Part shown: positions 35,198 through 42,168 of the stretch, piece by piece | Position numbering within the stretch: the stretch's first letter is position 1 | Layout of the letters: each line of letters begins with the position of its first letter | Source of the DNA: Amycolatopsis sp. A133 | GTDB lineage: Bacteria > Actinomycetota > Actinomycetes > Mycobacteriales > Pseudonocardiaceae | DNA length: 64,000 nucleotides | NCBI RefSeq assembly: GCF_031082405.1 | Contig: NZ_JAVHJU010000020.1 | Coordinates: 124,001-188,000, forward strand | Direction: 5' to 3' | Notes under the pieces: model-generated | Database searches by the model: none | The model's input: only the letters and a program-made list of their open reading frames with translations | What the model was told of the DNA's origin: nothing | Made by a program: the position numbers and the translations under genes

Positions 35198-36214
35198 ATG
35201 AAACTCGCAAAAACCATCGCCGGTCTGCTGGCGGCCGGTGCCGTGCTCGGCGCGGTGACGCCGGCCGCCGCGAACCCGGCTGCCGCCGTCGCCGCCGCGG
35301 TGCCGGTCATGCCGCTGGGCGATTCGATCACCCAGGGCGGCTCGATCGGTGGCTACCGCCTCGACCTCGGCGCGAAACTGCGGGCCGACGGACGCTCGAT
35401 CGACTTCGTCGGCTCGCTGGCCGACGGACCGGCGAGCATGCCCGACCGCAACCACGAAGGCCACCCGGGCTGGACCATCGCGCAGATCGACGCCAACGTC
35501 TCCGGCTGGCTGAACACCTACCGCCCCCGCACGATCCTGCTCCACATCGGCACCAACGACATGTACGGCAGCGACCCGGCCGGCGCGCCGCGGCGGCTGT
35601 CGGCCCTGGTCGACCGGATCACCGCCCAGGCGCCGGACACCGAGCTCTTCGTCGCCACCATCATCCCGATCCGGTTCGCCGACCAGACCGTCCGCACCTT
35701 CAACGCGGCGATCGCCCCCGACATGCGGGCCAAGGCCGCCGCCGGCAAGCGCGTGCACCTGGTCGACATGTATCCCTCCGTTGCGGTCGCGGACCTGCCC
35801 GACGGCATCCACCCCAACGCCGCCGGTTACAGCAAGATGGCCACCACCTGGTACAACGCGCTCAAGGCGGTGCCGGGCAGCATCGGCGGGGACCCGCAAC
35901 CCCCGGCCGGAGAGGGTCCCTGCACCGCGACACCGCGGGTCGTGGGCACCTGGAACGGCGGGTTCCAGGGTGAAGTGAGCGTCGCCAACGGCGGCACCGC
36001 GGCCCTCGACGGCTGGACCGTGCGCTTCACCCTGCCCGGCGGTCAGAGCGTCACCCAGGTCTGGGGCGGCACGGCGAGCGGCACCAGCCCGGTGACCGTC
36101 AAGAACGCCGCCTACAACGGCTCGCTCGGCGCCGGCGCCACGACGACCTTCGGCTTCCTCGTGTCCGGTCCCGGCGCGGCGAGCCTCGATGCGGCCACGT
36201 GCACCAGCCCGTGA
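35198..36214 (+). CDS. secreted SGNH acetyl xylan esterase (CE3-like) with CBM2
   Basis: A 338-residue protein: signal peptide (about 1-29), SGNH/GDSL hydrolase (about 35-228) and C-terminal CBM2 (about 241-338). Catalytic blocks are PLGDSITQG (Ser near 42), HIGTNDM (near 116-122) and LPDGIHPNAAGY (Asp/His near 202-205). The CBM2 shows WNGGFQGEV, LDGWTVRF and TFGF. Such CE3-like enzymes deacetylate xylan. It is the first gene of the xylan operon and is followed after 34 bp by the GH10 xylanase. The ribosome site is AAAGGA. Confidence 0.88.
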   Translation: MKLAKTIAGLLAAGAVLGAVTPAAANPAAAVAAAVPVMPLGDSITQGGSIGGYRLDLGAKLRADGRSIDFVGSLADGPASMPDRNHEGHPGWTIAQIDANVSGWLNTYRPRTILLHIGTNDMYGSDPAGAPRRLSALVDRITAQAPDTELFVATIIPIRFADQTVRTFNAAIAPDMRAKAAAGKRVHLVDMYPSVAVADLPDGIHPNAAGYSKMATTWYNALKAVPGSIGGDPQPPAGEGPCTATPRVVGTWNGGFQGEVSVANGGTAALDGWTVRFTLPGGQSVTQVWGGTASGTSPVTVKNAAYNGSLGAGATTTFGFLVSGPGAASLDAATCTSP

Positions 36215-36248
36215 CCGCCCACCCGTCCCCACGAATGAAGGTGTGAAC

Positions 36249-37637
36249 ATGAAGATGACATCGCGGTCACTTTCCCGCGCCGCGCTGGCTTCGGCTTTCC
36301 TGGCGACGTCGCTCGGCGTTTCGCTGGTGCTCGCCACGTCGGCCTCCGGCGCGGCCACGACGCTCGGCGCGGCGGCGGCCCAGTCGGGCCGCTACTTCGG
36401 CACCGCCGTCGCGGCCGGGAAGCTCGGCGACTCGACCTACGTGAACATCCTGAACCGGGAGTTCAACATGGTCACGGCCGAGAACGAGATGAAGTGGGAC
36501 GCCACCGAACCCAACCGGGGCCAGTTCAACTACAGCGGCGGCGACCGGATCCTCAACCACGCGGTGAGCAACGGCAAGCGGGTGCGCGGGCACGCACTGC
36601 TGTGGTACCAGCAAGAACCGGGCTGGGCGCAGCGCATGGAAGGCTCCGACCTGCGCCAGGCCATGATGAACCACGTCACCCAGGTCGCCACCCACTACAA
36701 GGGCAAGATCTACGCCTGGGACGTCGTCAACGAGGCGTTCGCCGACGGAAACAGCGGCGGCCGGCGTGACTCCAACCTGCAGCGCACCGGCAACGACTGG
36801 ATCGAAGCCGCCTTCCGCGCCGCGCGGGCCGCCGATCCCGGCGCGAAGCTCTGCTACAACGACTACAACACCGACGGCGTCAACGCCAAGAGCACCGGCA
36901 TCTACAACATGGTCCGCGACTTCAAGTCCCGCGGCGTGCCGATCGACTGCGTCGGCTTCCAGTCCCACCTGACCAACTCCGCGCCCGGTGACTACCAGGC
37001 CAACCTCCAGCGGTTCGCCGACCTCGGCGTCGAGGTCCAGATCACCGAGCTCGACATCGCCGGTTCCAACCAGGCCGCCGCCTACGGCGCGGTGACCCGG
37101 GCCTGCCTGGCCGTCGCCCGCTGCGCCGGCATCACCACGTGGGGCATCCGCGACACCGACTCGTGGCGCACCGGGGCGAACCCGCTGCTGTTCGACGGCA
37201 ACGGGAACAAGAAGGCCGCGTACACCAGCGTCCTCGACGCCCTGAACGCCGCCACCCCGACCACCCCCACCACGCCCACCACGCCGACCACCCCGACGAC
37301 GCCGACCACCCCGACGACCCCGACCACGCCGACGACCCCCAACCCCGGTGGCTGCACCGCTTCGGTCTCCCTGAACTCCTGGAACGGCGGGTTCGTGGCC
37401 ACGGTGAAGGTCACGGCGGGCGCCAGTGCCCTCAACGGCTGGAAGGTGACGACGGTCCTGCCCGCCGGCGCGGCCGTGACCAGCTCGTGGAGCGCCGGCA
37501 ACAGCGGCACGTCCGGTTCCGTCACCTGGTCCAACGTCTCCTACAACGGCGCGGTCGCGGCCGGGCAGTCGACCGAGTTCGGCTTCCAGGGCACCGGCAG
37601 CGCCGAGGGGCTGAGCGGCACCTGCTCGGCGAGCTGA
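36249..37637 (+). CDS. secreted GH10 endo-beta-1,4-xylanase with CBM2
   Basis: A 462-residue enzyme. A signal peptide (about 1-35) is followed by a GH10 barrel (about 37-335). WDVVNEAF (Glu near 160) is the acid/base and ITELDIAG (Glu near 265) the nucleophile; ENEMKWD and GHALLWYQQ line the substrate site. A linker of repeated Thr-Thr-Pro (about 336-363) joins a C-terminal CBM2 (CTASVSLNSWNGGF, LNGWKVTT). It cleaves the xylan backbone and anchors to cellulose-bound xylan. It is the second gene of the four-gene operon. Confidence 0.95.
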   Translation: MKMTSRSLSRAALASAFLATSLGVSLVLATSASGAATTLGAAAAQSGRYFGTAVAAGKLGDSTYVNILNREFNMVTAENEMKWDATEPNRGQFNYSGGDRILNHAVSNGKRVRGHALLWYQQEPGWAQRMEGSDLRQAMMNHVTQVATHYKGKIYAWDVVNEAFADGNSGGRRDSNLQRTGNDWIEAAFRAARAADPGAKLCYNDYNTDGVNAKSTGIYNMVRDFKSRGVPIDCVGFQSHLTNSAPGDYQANLQRFADLGVEVQITELDIAGSNQAAAYGAVTRACLAVARCAGITTWGIRDTDSWRTGANPLLFDGNGNKKAAYTSVLDALNAATPTTPTTPTTPTTPTTPTTPTTPTTPTTPNPGGCTASVSLNSWNGGFVATVKVTAGASALNGWKVTTVLPAGAAVTSSWSAGNSGTSGSVTWSNVSYNGAVAAGQSTEFGFQGTGSAEGLSGTCSAS

Positions 37638-37671
37638 TCCGTCCCGTTCCCCGCTACCCACGGAGGTTTCC

Positions 37672-39033
37672 GTGCCCCACCGAAGGCGCCTGCTCGCCTG
37701 GATGACCGCGGCCCTGTGCGCGACGGCGCTCCTGCCCGGCACCGCGCGTGCGGACAACCCGATCGTGCAGCACATCTACACCGCCGACCCGGCACCGCTG
37801 GTGCACAACGGCCGGGTCTACCTCTACACCGGGCACGACGAGGACGGCTCCACCTACTTCACCATGAAGGAGTGGCGCGTCTGGTCGTCCGCGGACATGG
37901 TCAACTGGACCGACCACGGCTCCCCGATGAGCCTGTCGACGTTCAGCTGGGCCAAACAGGACGCGTGGGCCGGGCAGGCCGTCGAGCGCAACGGCAAGTT
38001 CTACTGGTACGTCCCGGTGGTCAACCGCTCGACCGGCCGGATGGCCATCGGGGTCGGGGTCGCCGACAGTCCCACCGGGCCGTTCCGGGACGCGATCGGC
38101 CGTCCCCTGGTCGAGAACGGGGAGATCGATCCCACGGTCTTCATCGACGACAACGGACAGGCGTACCTGTACTGGGGCAACCCGAACCTGTCGTACGTGC
38201 GGCTCAACGCCGACATGACGTCGTACTCGGGCGGCATCACCCAGATCCCGCTGACCACGGCCGGGTTCGGCACGCGTCCCAACGGTGGCAGCCGGCCGAC
38301 GCTGTACGAGGAAGGCCCCTGGGTCTACAAGCGCAACGGCCTGTACTACAACGTGTTCGCGGCCAAGTGCTGTTCGGAGTTCATCGCCTACTCCACCGCA
38401 CCCGGGCCCACCGGTCCCTGGACCTACCGGGGCACGGTCATGCCCACCCAGGGCGGCAGTTTCACCAACCACCCCGGGATCGTGGACTACAAGGGCAGTT
38501 CGTACTTCTTCTACCACAACGGCGCGCTGCCCGGCGGCGGCGGGTACACGCGCTCGGTGGCGGTGGAGAAGTTCGCCTACAACGCCGACGGCAGCATCCC
38601 CACCATCACCATGTCCACCGGCGGGCCGCCGCCGGCCGACACGCTCAACCCCTACACCCGGCAGGAAGCGGAAACCATCGCCTGGGGCTCGGGGATCGAG
38701 ACGGAACCGGCTTCCGAAGGCGGCATGAACATCGGGTGGATCGAGAACGGCGACACCGTCAAGGTCCGCAACGTCGCCTTCGGCGCGGGCGCGAAGTCGT
38801 TCACCGCCCGCGTCGCCTCCGCGAACGCCGGCGGCACGATCGAAGTGCGCCTGGGCAGCGCCACCGGCACGGTGGTGGGCCGCTGCACCGTCCCCGGCAC
38901 CGGCGGCTGGCAGACGTGGTCCTCGGTGTCCTGCCCGGTCACCGGCGCGACCGGCACCCAGGACCTCGTCCTGCGGTTCACCGGCGGCAGCGGCTACCTC
39001 TTCAACGTGAACTGGTGGCAGTTCTCCGCCTGA
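37672..39033 (+). CDS. secreted GH43 arabinofuranosidase/xylosidase with CBM6-like domain
   Basis: A 453-residue protein with GTG start after GGAGG. The signal peptide ends near ARA-DN. The GH43 five-blade propeller (about 30-320) shows all three acids: YTADPAPL (base Asp), GEIDPTVFIDDNG (pKa-modulating Asp) and LYEEGPWVYK (acid Glu). A CBM6-like beta-sandwich follows (QEAETIAWGSGIETEP ... GGTIEVRLGS ... FNVNWWQF, about 325-453). This architecture is typical of arabinoxylan arabinofuranohydrolases. It lies 34 bp downstream of the xylanase. Confidence 0.88.
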   Translation: MPHRRRLLAWMTAALCATALLPGTARADNPIVQHIYTADPAPLVHNGRVYLYTGHDEDGSTYFTMKEWRVWSSADMVNWTDHGSPMSLSTFSWAKQDAWAGQAVERNGKFYWYVPVVNRSTGRMAIGVGVADSPTGPFRDAIGRPLVENGEIDPTVFIDDNGQAYLYWGNPNLSYVRLNADMTSYSGGITQIPLTTAGFGTRPNGGSRPTLYEEGPWVYKRNGLYYNVFAAKCCSEFIAYSTAPGPTGPWTYRGTVMPTQGGSFTNHPGIVDYKGSSYFFYHNGALPGGGGYTRSVAVEKFAYNADGSIPTITMSTGGPPPADTLNPYTRQEAETIAWGSGIETEPASEGGMNIGWIENGDTVKVRNVAFGAGAKSFTARVASANAGGTIEVRLGSATGTVVGRCTVPGTGGWQTWSSVSCPVTGATGTQDLVLRFTGGSGYLFNVNWWQFSA

Positions 39034-39058
39034 CCTTTCCCCGCAGCGAAGGAAGATC

Positions 39059-41062
39059 ATGTCCGCAACCCTTCACCGATCCGCAGTGGCCGCGGCGACC
39101 GCGGTCGTGACCGGCGCCGCCGCGACGCTGCTCGCGGTGTCCTCGCCCGCCGCGGCCGCGGCCGGGTGCTCGGTCACCTACTCGAAAACCTCCGAGTGGC
39201 AGGGCGGCTTCGGCGCGTCCGTGTCGATCACCAACCTGGGCGACACGATCAGCGGGTGGACGCTGGAGTGGTCGTTCGCTTCCGGCCAGCAGGTGGGCCA
39301 GCACTGGAACGCGACGATCACCCAGTCGGGCACCCAGGTCAGCGCGAAGAACGTCGCCTACAACACCGCGCTGCCCACCGGCGGCACGGCCGAATTCGGC
39401 TTCAACGGCACGTTCGCCTCGGCCAACCCGGCGCCGGCGGCGTTCCGGCTCAACGGCGTCCTCTGCACCGGGGGCGTGGACCCCACGGCTCCGACCACGC
39501 CGACGACCCCCACCACACCGACCACGCCGACGACCCCGATCACCACGACCACCCCGAACCAGCCGTCCACCTTCACGAACCCGGTGCTGTGGCAGGACTT
39601 CGCCGACATCGACATCATCCGGGTCGGCAACGCCTACTACTACTCCGCCTCGACGATGCACTACTCCCCCGGCGCGCCGATCCTGCGCTCCTACGACCTG
39701 GTGAACTGGGAATTCGCCGGCCACTCCGTGCCCAAACTGGACTTCGGCGCGAAGTACGACCTGAACGGCGGCCGCGGGTACGTGCGCGGGATCTGGGCGT
39801 CGTTCTTCAACCACCGGGCGAGCAACAACACCTTCTACTGGGGTGGCTGCATCGACTTCGCCAAGACCTACATCTACACCGCCACCGCCGTCGACGGCAC
39901 GTGGTCCAAGCACACCACGATCGACAAGTGCTACTACGACGCCGGCATGCTCGTCGACGACGACGACACCATGTACGTCGCCTACGGCAACACCACCCTC
40001 AGCGTCGCCCAGCTGTCGAAGGACGGGAAGTCCGAAGTCCGTTCGCAGCAGGTCTTCCAGACCCCGTCGAACATCGGCACGCTCGAAGGATCCCGGTTCT
40101 ACAAGCGCAATGGCAGTTACTACATCTTCGTGACCCGCCCCGCCAACGGCCAGTACATCCTGAAGGCGAGCAACCCGTTCGGGCCCTACACCGTGCAGCA
40201 GGTGCTGCTGGACCTGCCGGGCCCGATCTCCGGCGGCGGCGTCCCCCACCAGGGCGGGCTGGTGCAGACCCAGAACGGCGACTGGTACTACCTGGCCTTC
40301 GTCGACGCCTACCCCGGCGGCCGCGTCCCCGCGCTCGCCCCGGTCACCTGGACGGCGGACGGCTGGCCGCGGCTGCAGACGGTCAACGGCCGCTGGGGCA
40401 CGACCTACCCGAAGCCGAACCTGCCACCGCCACCCCGTCAGGTCGAGCCGATGACCGGCACCGACACCTTCCCCGGCCCGGCGCTGGGACCGCAGTGGGA
40501 GTGGAACCACAACCCGGACACCACGAAGTTCTCGGTCGCCAACGGGCTCAAGCTGTCCACGGCGACGGTCACCGGCGACCTGTACTCCGCCCGCAACACC
40601 GTGACCCGGCGCATCCAGGGGCCGACCTCGACGGGCACCGCCACGCTCGACCTGACCTCGATGCGCGACGGCGACCGCACCGGCCTGGCGATGCTGCGCG
40701 ACTCTTCGGCGTGGATCGGCGTCAAACGCGACGGCGGCCGCAACCGGGTGGTGATGGTCAACGGCCTGACCATGGACAGCAGCTGGAACACGACCGGCAC
40801 CGGAACCGAGGTGGCGAGCGCAGCGCTGTCCGGCAGCCGGATCTGGCTGCGCGCCAACGCCGACATCCGCCCCGGCACCGGCCGCCAGGCCCGGTTCTCC
40901 TACAGCACTGACGGGGTGAACTTCACCCCGCTGGGGACACCGTTCACGCTCAACAACGCGTGGCAGTTCTTCATGGGCTACCGCTTCGCCGTGTTCAACC
41001 ACGCCACCCAGGCGCTCGGTGGCGCGGTCACCCTCCAGCGGTTCGACCTGACCACGCCATAA
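39059..41062 (+). CDS. secreted CBM2-GH43 enzyme with C-terminal beta-sandwich
   Basis: A 667-residue protein with ATG after AAGGAAG. It has a signal peptide, an N-terminal CBM2 (about 36-140; CSVTYSKTSEWQGGF, ISGWTLEWSF), a Thr/Pro linker (about 141-168), a GH43 propeller (about 170-460; DFADIDIIR, GMLVDDDDTMYVAYG, TLEGSRFYKR) and a C-terminal jelly-roll (about 475-667, DTFPGPALGPQWEWNHNPD) as in GH43 enzymes of the beta-xylosidase/arabinosidase type. It is the last operon gene and releases xylose or arabinose from the products of the upstream enzymes. Confidence 0.88.
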   Translation: MSATLHRSAVAAATAVVTGAAATLLAVSSPAAAAAGCSVTYSKTSEWQGGFGASVSITNLGDTISGWTLEWSFASGQQVGQHWNATITQSGTQVSAKNVAYNTALPTGGTAEFGFNGTFASANPAPAAFRLNGVLCTGGVDPTAPTTPTTPTTPTTPTTPITTTTPNQPSTFTNPVLWQDFADIDIIRVGNAYYYSASTMHYSPGAPILRSYDLVNWEFAGHSVPKLDFGAKYDLNGGRGYVRGIWASFFNHRASNNTFYWGGCIDFAKTYIYTATAVDGTWSKHTTIDKCYYDAGMLVDDDDTMYVAYGNTTLSVAQLSKDGKSEVRSQQVFQTPSNIGTLEGSRFYKRNGSYYIFVTRPANGQYILKASNPFGPYTVQQVLLDLPGPISGGGVPHQGGLVQTQNGDWYYLAFVDAYPGGRVPALAPVTWTADGWPRLQTVNGRWGTTYPKPNLPPPPRQVEPMTGTDTFPGPALGPQWEWNHNPDTTKFSVANGLKLSTATVTGDLYSARNTVTRRIQGPTSTGTATLDLTSMRDGDRTGLAMLRDSSAWIGVKRDGGRNRVVMVNGLTMDSSWNTTGTGTEVASAALSGSRIWLRANADIRPGTGRQARFSYSTDGVNFTPLGTPFTLNNAWQFFMGYRFAVFNHATQALGGAVTLQRFDLTTP

Positions 41063-41070
41063 GCCGCGGG

Positions 41071-41106
41071 CGCTCCCGGTGACCGCCGCGGCGGTCACCG
41101 GGAGCG
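41071..41106. terminator. perfect 36-bp palindrome, bidirectional terminator
   Basis: 41071-41106 is an exact palindrome (16-bp arms around CGCG). It lies 9 bp past the xylan-operon stop and overlaps the stop of the convergent DUF998 gene, so it can end both transcripts. Confidence 0.85.
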
Positions 41107-41626
41107 GGCGGCGACGGCGGAAGTCCACAGCATCGCGGTGATCACCCCGGCGGCCAGGGTCAGGGTGCCGGCCCGGCCGCCGGTCATCGCCCACAGATTG
41201 CCCAGCAGCAGCGCGGTTCCGGCGGCCGCGGACAGCACGGCGGCACGGCGGTTCCCGGCGCGGGCGTACCGGCGGCCGAGCACAAGACAGACGGCGATGA
41301 GCGCGAGGAAGGAGAGGCTGCCGGCCACCAGGTGACCGAAGCCGTGCCACGACAGCGCCGCCGGCGGACCCTCGGGCGTGCCCGCCGGGAAGCCGGCACC
41401 GGGGTCCGAGGGCAGGAGCCCGGCCGCGACCATCCCGGCGCCGTACACCGCCGGCAGCCGCGAGACCGCTCCCCCGAGGCCGGGCGCACCGACGAGGACG
41501 AAGTTCGTGATCTGCACCCAGCCGAGGGTGCCGGTGCTGAGCGCGCTGAGCGGGTGGCGGGTCAGGTCGTACCCCCTCGCGGGTCGCGGCCTGGGTGAGC
41601 GTCACCGTGGCGACGCTGGTGGTCAT
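41095..41626 (-). pseudogene. DUF998 membrane protein, one-base frameshift
   Basis: From ATG 41624-41626 the frame reads MTTSVATVTLTQAATREG. The protein then continues one base off as YDLTRHPLSALSTGTLGW and VQITNFVLVGAPGLGG to the stop at 41095. The shift is at a run of five C on the plus strand (41572-41576); four would restore a 176-residue DUF998 protein with four or five helices (SLSFLALIAVCLVLG, GVITAMLW). The homopolymer makes an assembly error as likely as a real mutation. It follows the cupin gene by 26 bp. Confidence 0.75.
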
Positions 41627-41652
41627 GGCGAATGTCCTCTCGGGAGGGGGTT

Positions 41653-42024
41653 TCAGAAGGTGACGCCGGCTTCGGCGGCCGCGTCGTCGTCGAGGAAGTC
41701 CTGCTCGATGCGTGGGGAGGCGTGGATGCACAGCATGCGCAGCGGCTCGGGGCCGACGGCCCGGAACGCGTGCGCGGTGCCCGCGCCGACGATCACGACG
41801 TCGCCCTGGTGCGCCGTGCCCTCGCCGTCGGCGGTGCGGAAGAGCGCCTGACCGGCGAGCACCACCCAGGTTTCCGAGTACGGGTGGACGTGGGCGTCCG
41901 GGCCCTGCCCTTCGGTGTTGTGCACGTGGAAGAAGGAGATGCCGGAGCCGTGGGCCTCGCCTTCGAACCGGGCGGTGCGCCCGCTGCCGATGCGCAGGTC
42001 GTCTTCCTTCGCGATGACCACCAT
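41653..42024 (-). CDS. cupin-domain protein
   Basis: A 123-residue single-domain cupin. Motif 1 is HVHPYSETWVVLAGQALF (two His and a Glu for metal), and motif 2 is GDVVIVGAGTAHAFRAVG. A C-terminal acidic tail follows (RIEQDFLDDDAAAEAG). Small cupins act as metal-dependent enzymes or sensors; no substrate is visible. It is co-transcribed with the DUF998 gene and divergent from the LuxR-type regulator. The ribosome site is AGGAA. Confidence 0.88.
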   Translation of the reverse strand: MVVIAKEDDLRIGSGRTARFEGEAHGSGISFFHVHNTEGQGPDAHVHPYSETWVVLAGQALFRTADGEGTAHQGDVVIVGAGTAHAFRAVGPEPLRMLCIHASPRIEQDFLDDDAAAEAGVTF

Positions 42025-42090
42025 GGTGTTCCTTCCGGGTCGGTTGCCGTTGTGGTGGTGATCTTCGGGGCGGCCCGGGTGCCGGGGCAT

Positions 42091-42130
42091 CCGTGGCGAC
42101 CACGGAATGCGCCACGGAATCCACCACGGA
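42091..42130. promoter_or_regulatory. three 12-bp-spaced CCACGGA iterons plus an inverted copy
   Basis: CCACGGA starts at 42100, 42112 and 42124, exactly 12 bp apart. CCGTGG at 42091 forms CCGTGG-CGA-CCACGG with the first copy. The array lies between the divergent cupin and LuxR-type genes and is a candidate binding site for the regulator. Confidence 0.55.
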
Positions 42131-42168
42131 GTTCCGGTACGGAGACGGCGACCGGGCATAATCGGGCC

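Noticed and set aside
37255..37340. Short tandem ACC/CCG-type repeats, considered as a repeat array
   Set aside because: They encode the Thr-Thr-Pro linker of the GH10 xylanase. A similar linker at about 39490-39550 belongs to the GH43 gene. Neither is CRISPR.
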